A DNA stretch of 64,000 nt from Dimorphilus gyrociliatus (GCA_904063045.1 CAJFCJ010000019.1:1230570-1294569); one strand, 5' to 3'. Shown: positions 1 to 12,274, numbered from the stretch's first letter. Made by a program: numbers and translations. Notes: generated by a model from the sequence alone, not told the origin.

Positions 1-102
1 GAGATCTTATATTACTAGCTTGTAATTCCTTATATTGATACTGTAATTATAGTAATTAGATAAAAGTACTTAAAAAGCTTACAAGTTCTCTTTTGTTGTT
101 AC

Positions 103-2722
103 CTCAAGTCTTTCAAATTGCAGTGATAGCGAGTTTTTTTCAGTACTCAATGCCTCAACCATTGTTTGTTTATGAATTAGACTTTCGGTCAATGCGTGAA
201 GTCTGTTCTCCAATTCAGCCTCATTTGAATTTGGGGCTGGCCTAGATAAAAGCTGAAAATTGGAAGGAATAGTAATTTTCCATTGGCACAGGAAAGATGT
301 AAAGAGACCCCTTAATTACCTGCGATCGTAGTTTTTCTACCTCATTCTCTTTTTCTTTTAGTTTTGTTTGTAAAGAAGCTTTCTGCTTTATTAACTCCTC
401 ACCGGCTAAATCAAGTTGCTGTTTTTGTCGAGAACTCTCATGCTCCAATTCACGGCATTTGCGCTTTTCGCTCTCTAATTCCTCTCGGCAGTGGCTAAGA
501 TTTTCGTTTACATCTTCAATGTCTGTTGCAAATTGAACTTCAGTATCCTGGAGTTCGGTTCGAAGGGTTTCGATTGTAGCTCTTGTATGTTGTAATTCCT
601 CTCTTAAGAACTCCTTCTCTTCTGTTAATTCACGGATCTCGCTGGCGGCAATATCCGACTCACCACCATCACCAGATTTTAAACTCTCAATCAATCTCTC
701 TTTGGATTGTAAAATCCGAGTAGCTTTTTCCTTGTATTCTGTCAATTCTCTTTTTGCATTATCTAAAGAGACTTTAAAATTTTTCAATTGCGAGACGGCA
801 TCAGATTTTTGAGTTTGTTCTTCTGTAAGGCGCCTTTGAGCAGTGGCTAAAGCTCCCGAGATACTCTGATGTTGATCCTCTAGCTTAGCAATTAAATCAG
901 TATACTCTCTCTCTTTTTTCTGAAATTCATTCTTTTCACGGTCGGTTGTCCTTTGCACCTCTTCTAAACGATCTTTCACGCTTTCTAAAGCTTGAGATTG
1001 AACACCTGATACGGACGTATGGTCTTGTAAAATTCTGGAGAGCAAAGAGAAGAGTATTTTATAATCAACAAAAAAAAAACAATACTATGAAAAGCTTTTA
1101 TTGTGTCCCTGAGGACGAATTTCTAATGTCCTAAAAACCTTCATTTGACCCTATTGTCTATAGCAAATGTTTTGGCCAAAGCACGTGATCGACACATCTA
1201 CGTGTAAAAGTTAGAATCGAGTCTTAGGAGAAACCATGAAGAGCAAAATTTTGATGGCCACCGAAATTTACAAGCATATCGTAAACAAGCCCTTTTTTGC
1301 AAGGCACGTCGGTTCGTTTACTCACGAAGATTACGGAAATGAACGTCGCCTTATTCAAGTACAAGATGTCAAAATGGAAGTTTTACTCTCAAAAACTGAT
1401 AACCTATTAAAGGAGCATGACTTACATCTGAAAACTGGTTTTCATAAACAGCATAATGATTATATAATCTATCCTCCTCTAAATGAGGAATTTATCAAAG
1501 TTGAGAATTTAATTCTCAACAAAACGTATCAATTTGTCATTACTGGTGTAACATTCATTAAGCACCTTGATACTGACTTCGCTGTAAATATTCACGTTCA
1601 AGCGATAGAAGATACTGAATAGACAACAAGTTTGTTAATTGTGTCAACATATCTTAATACTTGTATGTCTAAATAAAAACGTATTTAAAATAAAAACTAT
1701 TTCTTTAGCGCATCTGTAATATTTTCTTTTTTTGTACAAACCTTGACTTTTCGCCTTGCAGTTCTTCGATTATTTCTTTTTTAGACATTAATGCTTTATC
1801 GTTTTCTTCGAGCCTTACTCTCAGAACAGCTAATTGTGAGTCTTTAGCGTTTAATGCTTCGTTAAAGTCGGTCTCTTTAGATCTTAAATCTCGAAGTGCT
1901 TGGTCGATTTTAGATATTTCGTAATTTTTTTGGTTTATCTGGGATTGCAGTTTTTTTGATTCTAATTGGAAAACATAGAAAAAAATCTTAATTTTGTTCA
2001 ATAAAAGTTAATTTAACCTTTCAACCTTCTTCTGCAGTTTTAACTCGTTTTACTAGCGAATTCATTTCATTGTTTAATGAGGAAATTTCGTTCTTCAGTA
2101 ATTTGTTTTCTAATTCAAATTGATGTGTTTGCTGGTCAGCCTTTTCCTCTCCAGTTACAATAGGGATCACTTCTTCGCCTGAAAAGAGCAATTTATAAAA
2201 TAATTTACTCGAAATGAATTCCAAATAAAAGCCTATACTTGATTTTATTGGTGTTTCGCTGCATGGAGCTTCATTAGTTGTTGTATTGGTTCGACTTGAC
2301 TTACTAGATAAAGCGCTAGTTGTCGATGAACAGCTAGATTGCCTCGAATGTTTTGTTTTTTTATCATCGCCAGAATTGAGAAATTCGAATAGCTCCTCAT
2401 CTTTATCTTTTCTTTTGGATGATCCATTACTTTGAGATGATGCGTATGACGATCTGCTCATTTGGTTTAAGTATGGGGAAGAGCTTCTACCATTCATTTT
2501 ATTCATATTAGCAGGAACACTAACTGAAGTTGGCATTGGTGCCGATCTCTCTTGGATAATATTTGAAGAAACTGTAGTCGATTCATGGAATGATTGATTA
2601 GTATTTTCCTCCCCAACTTGTTGAGTTGGTGATCCCGTTGTTGTTATCATTTGCCCTGCTGCCTGATCAAGATTATTTAATAGATGTTCTGTTTTGGCTG
2701 CGAACTCCTTAAGCCACGACAT
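103..2722 (-). CDS. GOLGA5: Golgin-84 homologue (golgin subfamily A member 5), 3' end beyond the window
   Basis: Golgi tethering coiled-coil protein. Exons on the minus strand: 2722-2239, 2178-2026, 1961-1742, 1034-320, 252-103; phases agree across all junctions and give 574 residues before the left edge. The start MSWLKEFAAKTEHLLN matches the conserved golgin-84 N-terminus, followed by the acidic ELFEFLNSG motif and a Ser-rich stretch. The rest is coiled coil with hallmark segments KATRILQSKERLIESLK and ALTESLIHKQTMVEALSTEK. The family's C-terminal membrane anchor is not in the window, so at least one further exon lies to the left (donor gtaac at 102). Human golgin-84 is 731 residues. The 707-nt intron 1741-1035 holds a gene on the other strand. 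The start lies 337 bp from the divergent DPH6 start, so a shared promoter region is likely. Confidence 0.93.
1182..1187. promoter_or_regulatory. E-box CACGTG upstream of the nested gene
   Basis: Perfect palindromic CACGTG 49 bp before the ATG of the 1236-1622 gene and inside the golgin-84 intron. A bHLH-ZIP site here would supply a promoter independent of the host gene; function is inferred from position only. Confidence 0.35.
1236..1622 (+). CDS. Small protein nested in a golgin-84 intron; family not recognised (weak OB-fold-like pattern)
   Basis: Single-exon ORF of 128 residues lying wholly inside a golgin-84 intron on the opposite strand. The first ATG follows gagaaacc; a second in-frame ATG lies six codons downstream. 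An E-box CACGTG sits at 1182-1187 and a poly(A) signal AATAAA at 1672-1677, so it has its own plausible promoter and terminator. No signal peptide or membrane segment is seen. The alternating hydrophobic pattern, with LIQVQDVKMEVLL early and NKTYQFVITGVTFI late, could be a small OB-fold such as TEN1/RPA14. That is inference from pattern only; no sequence motif proves it. Confidence 0.72.
   Translation: MKSKILMATEIYKHIVNKPFFARHVGSFTHEDYGNERRLIQVQDVKMEVLLSKTDNLLKEHDLHLKTGFHKQHNDYIIYPPLNEEFIKVENLILNKTYQFVITGVTFIKHLDTDFAVNIHVQAIEDTE
1672..1677 (+). terminator. Poly(A) signal AATAAA for the nested gene
   Basis: AATAAA 50 bp after the stop of the small + strand gene and 65 bp before the golgin-84 exon edge at 1742, so its transcript can end before reaching that exon. 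Confidence 0.5.
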
Positions 2723-3059
2723 TTCGTATAGTTCTATTTTTCGTTTGTCAACAATGTTATTTAGCAAATGTTTCACCTTATAATAGCAAATTTAATGAAG
2801 AAATTTTCTTTTGCTTAAATATAAATTGATTGAACACTGAGAAATAATATGTTGTTAAATATTAGGGCTGAGAGAGACAGGAAAAATAAATCTACGTGTT
2901 TCCTTTCAACAAAACATTCATGCATACAGGAAGTTCCGGTTATCATTTACCAGTTTCCATATGTTGTATGGCACTTTCAGCAAGTTGTTAGTGAATTTTT
3001 CGACTAGAAAAAGCTTTGTTTTTCCATTAAGTTTCATAAAAAGATACCAATCAAATAAT
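2723..3059. promoter_or_regulatory. Divergent promoter region, golgin-84 / DPH6
   Basis: The 337 bp between the two start codons contains no ORF of note. Both genes are transcribed away from it, so it should contain both 5' UTRs and start sites. I see no clear TATA box or strong known motif. Confidence 0.5.
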
Positions 3060-6000
3060 ATGAGAGTTGTTGCTCTAATAAGGTAAATTTTGAAATAAAC
3101 TGTAGTCTGGGGACATTGATAGTTGATACATTGCTACTATGGTATTGTAGAGTAATCAATACCAAGTCTAAAGTTTAAATGTTTTTTTTTCTTGGATAAT
3201 AAATTATATTTATATAAATTCTTGCAGTGGCGGCAAAGATAGCTGCTATAATATGATGCAATGTATGGCCGATCATCATGAAATTGTTGCTTTGGCAAAT
3301 TTAAAACCAAAAGATCAAGGTTGAAAAATCTTTCCAAAGTTTCTTTTTACTATATATAATAGTCTTCGATATTTGATAAGTTCATTTCATAACGCAGATG
3401 AATTAGATAGTTATATGTATCAAACTGTTGGACACCATGCCATTGATCTTTATGCGGAAGCTATGGATTTACCTTTGTTTAGAAGAACAATCGAAGGTTC
3501 ATCTAAATTAACGGTCAATAGCTACTTGCCAACAGAAGGGGATGAAGTAGAAGATCTATACGAATTATTGAAAGAGATAAAAGAAAAGGTTAAGGTAGAC
3601 GCCGTCTCCTGTGGAGCTATACTGTCTAATTATCAACGCTTGCGTGTTGAGAATGTGTTAGTATTTCACTTGATTTTAGGTGTACTTTGTATCATTTACA
3701 TCTTTCAAATTGTAGTTGCTCAAGATTGGGATTGACTTCTTTAGCTTATCTTTGGCAACGTGATCAGAGTGAATTACTACAGGAAATGCTATCAGCTTCC
3801 TTGGAAGCTATTATAATTAAAACAGCATGCCTAGGTAAAGTACATTAAATAGAAATATGGTTATTCAGGCGCGTACACCCTTTCAGTAAGAGAAAGATGA
3901 TAAGGTTCTTTGTCGAAGAGCTTTAGAAAATTATCTCTTGGCATCAAATTACATATTATTTCACATTTTATATCCTTTAGAGGGCGTCCCATAATCCTTT
4001 CTACGTAAGCTTTACACAATTAACTTTATTTAATTTATGTTTGTAAATTATTCATGTTTAAGCTCGTTTACGATCTAATTGAGTCGTAACTAAAATCACT
4101 CTGTTTATCTATAAATATACATTAATACCCTTTGTGTAGTATTTATAGAGATGATAGTCGCAAACTTTTTTTTGGTATATTTGTATCCTTCAAATTGTAT
4201 TTAAAGAATAGAAAAGTCATCATTAATTAAAAATCAAAAGAAAGAAATACTAATAGAAGAGAGGATTGTGCAAAGATAAAATTTAAATAATTACATTTAT
4301 GATATCGTGTGTATTAAAATATATTGTAGTTAGAGAAAGCATAGAAAGGAGGAGTATATTTGATGCTACAGTGATTCCAATAGAAGACTCGTCCTTTTCA
4401 GTAGTGCTCTTTGGATCCAGACTACAACTGGTGCAGCCAAATTTGCATATATCTATGGAATTGCAGGCGCATTGTTCTCGAATAAGTTTATTGCCTTCGC
4501 TTATTAAAATGTTTCCAGGATTTGCGGAACAAGTTGAAAATTTATTTTTGAATAATTGACAGTAAGACAGAATTTTTTCAGTTGAGCAATTCATAGCTTT
4601 TCCGGGGCATTCTAGTTCAAAATATGCCTTTGTAGCATGTTCTGTGCAGCAGACTTCTACACAATTTGTGCTGATGTTTCGTATTTGTAAAAAAAATAGG
4701 GCGATTACCTTTAAGAGAGCTAAGGCAGTCATTTTTAAAATTCTATTTTGTAAAAGATATATTTTCTTGGAGAGTAGCCATGCAAACTAAATATTGCCCT
4801 CTAACAGCAGAACAGTAGACAGTGCTACAGAGCGTTAAAGAATTAGTATTGAACGATTTTTTTTTTAATGCTTCATTTAGTCCTATGTAATATTTGTTAG
4901 TTTTGCTGTGTTGTTTAGGTGGGAAAAAAATCTATAACAAGGGAATTCTCGTGCTTTCATTAGTGTTAAAACAATTCAAGCAAGACAGTTAATATGTCTA
5001 TATATAAAAATTTCTATATTACCCCCCATGTAGAATCTATTTCTATAAATTTATTATGAAAACCATCTGCATCGGTTATACGTGTTATAAGAACTATATA
5101 TATATAAATATATCATTATTTATACTAACTCTAGTTGCATAGTGATTTTCTTATAAAACTTATAAGCTCTTATTCGCAAATATTGACTATTAATATTCTC
5201 TTTAATTGATGTAGCATAAATTACAGTTATATTATGAATATTTCTCACAATCTAGATAATGTGAACACATTTGTTAACCGCAAAAACAAACATTACTTTC
5301 CCATAGGTCTGGATCCGAAAGAACATTTGGGCAGGTCGCTGAAAGATATACAGCCGCATCTTCTAGACATGGTATATCATTTGTAACCTACTTATATTAT
5401 CGACCTGACTAAGAGGCGTCTATATTTCCATTTCATTCTGTGTATTTTTAGAACAAAAAGTACGGCTTGAACGTTTGCGGTGAAGGAGGGGAATACGAGA
5501 CATTCGTTATCGATTGTCCTATATTTAAGAAACGTCTATTAATAGATGAAGGATCAGTTGAGAAAGTAATTTCACAAAACGATTCCATGGTTGGTTATCT
5601 GAATTTAAAGAAAGTTAGCCTGCAATCTAAAAGTAGTCAAGTAACTGACAATTCAGTTAGCTTGGTGTATGATTCGAAGAGAACAATAGAAGAAATCGAC
5701 GCACTAAGTAGAGAGGCGAATATTTCTATTGATGATGTTGTAAAGGAAGTCGATAAAGAGGCGATGAAGAACAAACAAGAGAATCTAATAGGTAAATATT
5801 CTGAAGTGTAAAATAAAAAGGGAAGTCTGTCAAGAAAAAAACTCGTTTAATAGGATTTAGCGGTGATAAAGTTCTGTTTAGTGAAAGACCCGAAATCGGT
5901 ATGGCTTTTATTAGCAGCGTGATTGCCTTTCATCATGAAGATGTCACTTTAGTGCAGTCCTCAAAGAAGGCGATGAATAATCTTCAAGGTTAATTTATAA

Positions 6001-7785
6001 AAAAATATCTAGCAATCAAATATTGCACTGTTAGGTTGCCTTTAATTTTTGATTTATTTCTTTAGAATGCGTCAAAGAGAAAGGTTATAAATTAGAGGAC
6101 GTTGTTAGTGTTAATTTATGGGTAAATAATATGTCAGTATTCGCAGAAGTTAACAACGTTTATAAAACATATTTTGCCCATAAACCTCCAATAAGAGCAT
6201 GCGTTCAGGCACCATTACCCAAGAACGTACATTGGCAGCTAGATTGTATCCTAACCAAAGAAAATCCCAATAACAGGACAAATTTACATGTTCAGGGTAT
6301 TAGTCATTGGGCACCGGCAAATATTGGTCCATATAGTCAAGCTAACACAACTAACGGTTACGATTTCTACGCCGGGCAAATTGCTATGGTCCCGGGAACT
6401 TTAGATATTATTCCTGGAGGAATAACAAACCAATGCCATTTAGCAGCAAGAAACGCTTTTCGTGCTATTCGAGTGCATTCCAAGAATAAGCCAAACTTAG
6501 TAATTATCTACGTTAGTATTTTAATCATCTAAAATCATTTCTCTTATTCTTTTCTGTCTTATATAAAAAAAATTTCATTTTTTTGTATATTTTTTATTAC
6601 CAAATTTTACAGTTAATTCCTCTCTTTAAACGTTATTATTTATTTATTTATTTATTTAAAATAAAACAGGTGACCGCGTTGGAAAATGTTGTATTGGCCG
6701 AAAACGTGTGGCGTTATCATTTCGACCGAACTTACAGCGCACCAGGCATACAGGTTTTTATTTTTTTATTGCTGCAGTCTCAATGAATAGAAAGCTAATT
6801 TTTTTATTTTAAATAGAATAAAAAACAAAAAAAAAAGCCATAATGTTAGGTTTATTCGACTATAGAAAGAAAATGAGATATTAATGTATATATTGTCAAA
6901 AAACTGTCTGTAATATTTTGCTTTTTTTTTCTATCTCATTCCCAATAGACTAAAGAATCGGTCGACGATTGTCATATGATATCTTGCGTTTTGCCTGTTC
7001 TACCGAAAAACGCTTTGATAGAATATCAGGCGATCAGAATCGACGGGGGAGAAGAAAGTCTGTCTTTAAAGGCGGATTTTAAAAGAAATGAGCTGTATAA
7101 ACTAGATTATGAAACGAGGGAATTGTGCAGAAAAGATGAATCTATACCTTTCTACGAAGTATTCGTTTCGTGTATGTTAAGATCGTATTATATCCCTAAG
7201 GTTATCCAATAATATTTCTATAACACCGATTAGGCGAGCACCCTTTGTCTTTGGTTGGTAAGGAGAGTGAATTGGTCAAAGATGTTATCAATTTCCCAAA
7301 TCTATCAAGAATCTTATACGAAAGACCCTTGAAGATCTTCTTTAATCAGAGCCTCTTTCAATACGATAGAATTTCATCGGGTAAGTTAATAAAAAGAGAG
7401 AAAAAAACTAATATTAATGATAATATTTGAGTAAGAGAGGAAAAAAAAAAAATAGTAGGCGGAATAAATTTTTCCTTCATCCGTAAAAAAATAATATATA
7501 TATATAAAAAGGCAGCCCTTTAGTTTCAAAAAGAAAAGACCTCTTACACAGTTTGTCGATAAGCAGACGATTGTATAGTTTTTGAAATATTTATCGCTCA
7601 TTGTCAAGTTCATATCCGTTTTCTCTGTGGTGTTAGTCCTCAATACGAAAGAATCATTTATAGGTTGCATGTAAATAATTAAATTAGGTCGGAAGAATCT
7701 GTAAAAAATTTGGTAGTATATTTATTACTTTTATCGATCTACTACTACGATGGTTAACGTTTGACCGAGTTACAGTTACTTGTAG

Positions 7786-7817
<32 letters not shown>

Positions 7818-8412
7818 TATTTAGTTTGATATATTCGGTCTACAAGGAGACCAATCTCCATCCAACTTCTAGTTTACATTCTTTCTATTGTTAGTTCCTC
7901 TTCTCTCATTCTTTTTTAATTATTATTCCATTTGCCAGCTAAAATAAAGCAGCAACAATGGCAGAAACGACAGTAAATTACAAAAACAATAGATATAAAA
8001 CTACGGTAGAAGAGAGTAGAAAATCGATGGCTACTTCTATCCCGAAATTATACTAGGGAAAATGCTTATTCCGCTGGGAATCTATACGATCGAATTTTTA
8101 ATATCTTTGGATCAATTTTATGATGGTTTTGTCAGCGAATAATATCAATATAGCATTAAGATTTTAAAACTAGATTAACGAAGAAGCAGAGAGAAAGAGA
8201 GAGAGAGAGTGAGAGAGTTTATCTATGTTGATTACATTTTAGTAGGAATTATTAAAGTATAGGAAAGATAGGAAGACTAGCTTAAGCAAGTGTTTTAATT
8301 TATCGTTCTCTTTTCAGCGTTGGAGTCGAATGGTTTCACTGGAGCCATCAGCCTCATTCCAGTAAATTACGTGAAAAAAGAAAATGGCTTATTTAACTTG
8401 TTCGTCTTATAA
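3060..8412 (+). CDS. DPH6: Diphthine-ammonia ligase with tandem C-terminal RutC/YjgF-like domains
   Basis: Catalyses the last, ATP-dependent amidation of diphthine to diphthamide on elongation factor 2. Exons: 3060-3082, 3228-3319, 3398-3656, 3716-3834, 5307-5371, 5452-5791, 5821-5988, 6066-6511, 6670-6753, 6949-7171, 7234-7380, 8318-8412; 686 residues. The N-terminal ATP-pyrophosphatase domain has the P-loop SGGKDS (8-13), then DELDSYMYQTVGHHA and CGEGGEYETF (195-204). From about residue 300 come two RutC-like domains; the second has HWAPANIGPYSQA and FYAGQIAMVPGT. Human DPH6 stops after the ligase domain, whereas yeast and fly forms carry RutC domains as here. Odd points: a 29-nt intron at 5792-5820, and a nested antisense gene in the 1.47-kb intron 3835-5306. 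Exon 10 uses donor gtatgt at 7172, inferred from phase. Confidence 0.93.
4283..4732 (-). CDS. Cysteine-rich secreted or GPI-anchored protein nested in a DPH6 intron
   Basis: Single-exon ORF of 149 residues on the strand opposite to DPH6, inside its 1.47-kb intron. The N-terminus MTALALLKVIALFFLQI is a good signal peptide. The middle (about residues 23-105) holds twelve cysteines, in pairs and clusters such as VEVCC, QCACN and CKFGCTSC. The last 40 residues are hydrophobic (VASNILLLSMLSLTTIYF), as in a GPI-anchor signal or membrane segment. The family is not recognised. A secreted extracellular role is inferred from these features. The presence of signal peptide, Cys-rich body and hydrophobic tail in one frame argues against a chance ORF. 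Confidence 0.68.
   Translation of the reverse strand: MTALALLKVIALFFLQIRNISTNCVEVCCTEHATKAYFELECPGKAMNCSTEKILSYCQLFKNKFSTCSANPGNILISEGNKLIREQCACNSIDICKFGCTSCSLDPKSTTEKDESSIGITVASNILLLSMLSLTTIYFNTHDIINVII
5792..5820 (+). other. DPH6: 29-nt intron of DPH6 at the ligase/RutC boundary
   Basis: The intron starts gtaaat and ends aaaaag. Reading through it meets TAA within seven codons, and only joining 5791 to 5821 keeps the downstream RutC frame (GGG AAG TCT). Other introns in this gene are 59 nt or longer. Retention would give a protein of about 305 residues limited to the ligase domain. Confidence 0.65.
7381..8317 (+). other. Long last intron of DPH6
   Basis: 937-nt intron with a (TA)n run at about 7785-7815 and a GA-rich stretch near 8187-8217. 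Small ORFs on either strand show no protein-like composition. The final exon after it encodes only the last 31 residues. Confidence 0.7.
7785..7815. repeat. (TA)n microsatellite
   Basis: Pure TA run in the last DPH6 intron. Confidence 0.9.
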
Positions 8413-10209
8413 ATAATATATTTGAAGTAGGTAAACGATCTAGAAATAATAAAGGTGGCTGACATGTTAAAGTGACTATTACAAGATTATCTGGTAATAC
8501 TAAGAGATGTTTCCTTCAAATTCGTTAGATATATTGTTAAGATAAGGTTACGCGTGAGCCAAAACTAGCAACAGATGGCGGCGTTTCCACAAAAAGGTCA
8601 TCTTTTCTAAGTTGTGTATTCTCCTCCAAGACTAGTCTAGTCCATATTATATTAGCTGTTAGACTGTAACAAATTGCCTCGGGCTTCGTATGTCAGCTGT
8701 GAACTAACCAGTTATTTTAAGACCTAATGGAAAATATGAAGAAACGCCTGATATATCAAAAAGAGGGAAAGTTTATGGGCGGTCTCGTGCCCTATTGTAT
8801 TTTTTATTTAGTACTGGGCGTTGTTTTTTGGTCGAGATCGATGACAGACGGTAAATGATTAAGACTAATGGAGGTTTTTTTTCTATATTTCAATGGGCGT
8901 TCCACTGTTGTTATGAAAAGAGAAGTTTTGTAATGAGCGATGGTATTCGCACACAGAAATTGTATGACAACAAGCGTAGGTTTATTAATAGAAATCGACA
9001 AAAGATTCATTGCAGGATAAAGAGGCTAATGCACGTTTTATAATATATCTACATTCCGTTTTCAAACAGGCTTTTTCATCACGTTTTACTATTTACTGTA
9101 CAAAATGCGTAAAGCTGAAAACAAAAAAGAAAGAAAAAAGAAAGAGAATATATAATATTTTTTAATTTAATGGGTAAGGGTGCGGTTTTTATAAATGTTA
9201 AAATAGGTACATTTTCTTAAACTTTTGTTTTTAAGGCCTGCAGTATGTAAAACTGCGTATACAATATTAAAGACAATATACTCTTACATATATATATATA
9301 TACACACATATATGGATAGAAATTCCTTTCCTTTCGTTCTTTAGCTTTCCCGGTTCATTCATTCATTATTTTTTTTTTGCAACATGTGTATATATGTATA
9401 TTTGCAGTATAGACAATAAATATGTATATGTATGTATAACATTAGCGAATGGCATCCGGAAGACGGACGTTTAAGATTTAGATGCATGAAGGAATAAGAC
9501 AGAATAGTCAAAGGTAACAGACAGCGCTATGTAAATAATACATAAATAACTTTATAGAGAAAGATTGTTAGATATGCGTATATATATATATATATATATA
9601 TATATGCATATTCATACAAATCGCTCAGGGTAATAACTTTCAACAACTTGACGTTTCGACGCGTATTATAAAACAGATACAAGAAACGAGATAATATAAT
9701 TGTAGCTCCTTGACCGTTGTATCTTTTTCAATACACAAAAAAAAAGAAAAAGAGAAGAAAAAAAAAAAGTACGAAATCTTTCCTGCATTTTAGAGTTATA
9801 GATTATATAGTTTATGTAAAATAATATGAATATTCATTAAAGTAACTAGCACAAGGTTGTTTTTTTTTTCTTTCTTTTTTTTTTAATATCTTTTAATTCA
9901 TTAATAATCGGTTTCGTTTTTTCTTTAAAAAAAAAAGGAAAAAACATTGAGATCCTCACGGAAAAAAACGTTTTTTTTTCTTCCATAATTTTTAATAACG
10001 AACGAGTAAAACGCTACAACTTTTCTAACGATGCATAGATTTCCGTTTTTTTTTTTGTTTCACTTTATATGGGTGTAAGAATTTGTTTAAAATTTTTAAC
10101 ATAAAAGTTTCTCAGTCCGCTCTAGCATAATAACATATTGTTAATATTTCAAAAGGTAATTAGACTAACAGTCGATCGGTGGCGGCTGATGAAGGTGAAG
10201 GCCACTTTT
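8413..10209. other. Convergent 3' region between DPH6 and NCX
   Basis: No convincing gene. It begins with the DPH6 poly(A) signal AATAAA at 8448-8453. The remainder is A/T homopolymer-rich, with (TA)n at 9575-9605, and presumably includes the NCX 3' UTR because NCX ends at 10210 on the minus strand. Short ORFs at 8804-9043 overlap on both strands and have no recognisable features. Confidence 0.7.
9575..9605. repeat. (TA)n microsatellite
   Basis: Pure TA run in the DPH6/NCX convergent region. Confidence 0.9.
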
Positions 10210-12274
10210 TCAAAAACCTTTAATGTGGCAATAACTTTCTAGCGACGAAAGGATGACGTATACAACCCATAGTCCTATGAAGAAAGCGGTTGTACATATT
10301 TTAAAGTTCCTGTTTTTGCCTCCTAATTCGCCTCCGATACTTGGACGGCGTCGAATAATTAGTATAGCCATAGCTGCTAAGGCGAAACAACAGAATACGG
10401 TAACGCTGAACGCCAAAGAACCAGGATCGACTTTAAAAGGTTTGCCTTCAATGGCGTGCTTTACAGAAGCTATCGTCCAGGCAATTCCAATGCCCAGGAA
10501 GACGTTGACGGCGTTACTTCCCGTTACGTTGCCAATAGAGGAGTCAGCGTAGGCGTCGTTGATAGCTGCCACTTTGGAGGCGAACGTATCTGGCGGGCAG
10601 ATGAAAAATGAGCGATACTGCCTTAACAAGAAACGGCACTTAAGACTGGAATATAGATTAGACGAAAACATGCGCCTTGTTTTACTTGCACTAGCCGGCT
10701 CCCCGGGAAAGACTAGTGCCCATAGCTACGAAAGATATTTCAGCTACAAAGTCCTCAATTTCCATCGTATAACCAATTGACTCTTTAGCACTGTTGATAA
10801 TTACTGGCGAATAAGGCGTCAATAATAGATGAGGGTCCTCTCCTAGAGATGATCAACCTAAAAACGTGTGTTAGAAACAAAACGGAAAGTACACACGCAT
10901 ACATACACACACACACACACACATACACACGAAAAAAGCTCAATATAACAAAAAGAAGCTGGTTCTAATTTTAGAAAAATGTGTAGAGGAGGAGGAGTAA
11001 AAAAAAAAAAGATGAAGATAAATGAAAAAAGAACTCTGTGAAAGTTCAAAAAAAAAAAAAACAAAAATGTGAGTTTGGTTGGATTTAGGAAACATCGGGT
11101 ACAAACAAAAACAATAACAACAACAATAAACAAATCGGATTATATCACGTTGTTTTTCGGTTTATTTTCTACCTGGCAGACTTGTGCCTAGGGCGACGAA
11201 AGAGATAGCAGTAACTGAATCTTTCAATCCAATTGTACAACCGAACGATGAAGCCAGATCATTTATGAGAGCCGTCAAAATACCTATCATTATGATCGAA
11301 AACGTGAAGCACAACCAACCACCCCAATAATCTAAATATCAAATTTGAGAGAGAAAAAACAATAAAAAGAAAAATTAAGAGAGGAAGAGAATGGCTGAGA
11401 ATAATAAAACTAAGAAAATCGTTAAATCCCGCATGCGTATAATCGAAGAGAGTTCTCGAAAGTAATTAATCAGATTGCGACAGTTGTAAAATTAAACGTA
11501 TCGTGACTAAATGATAAGGCCTTCACCAAAAATTGTTTATTCCAATTGTTTTCTTTAAGATATACCTGGTAAACTTGTTCCTAGAGCTACAAAAGTAACT
11601 GCAGTAACTGAATCTTTTAGGCCTATTGTGCAGCCGAATGCCGCCGCAATGTCACCGATTAAGGCAGTTATTACGCCTATCATACATATCGATACGGAAA
11701 ACGCTAGCCAGCCTCCGGCCAAATCTGGAAAGCGTGTTTATCATCAAAGAGATTTCTTAATTATATACCTTATCCCACAAATACGTGTTCGTGCACTTAT
11801 AAGCTTAAATTTACTGATGTAAATAGCCCTTTAAATTATATTAATATATACAGTTTGGGCTTCAACTTGGATTATTATTAATTTAATATAAATATATATA
11901 TACTAATATATATATATATAGATTAATCAAAATTGTCACTTACCTGTCGGTGGGACGAAAGCAAACGTTACTTTCCAGAATATTGTCAAAAAGTGCATTA
12001 CATAATCCATGCAACTAGGTAATTTCTCTTCATCTTCTTCATCTTCTCCATTCTCGTCGTCTCCTGTGAATTTGATACAAAATTGAGATGATAGTTATTC
12101 TCCATTGATATAATTCAATTAAATAGAAAAATTACTAATAGAAACCTCATTTGCACGATTCAGAAATAAAAGCAGATCAAATTTTTGTGTATGTGTGTGT
12201 AGGTGTGTATATACAGTAGATAATCTTTCTCGTACACGAAATAATTGAACTGTATACATACGTTTATATATATT

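Noticed and set aside
10704-10857. Treating the third NCX alpha-2 copy as a normal alternative exon
   Set aside because: In the needed phase a TGA follows the acceptor directly, the homologous donor is lost, and conserved KDS and Gly positions are changed.
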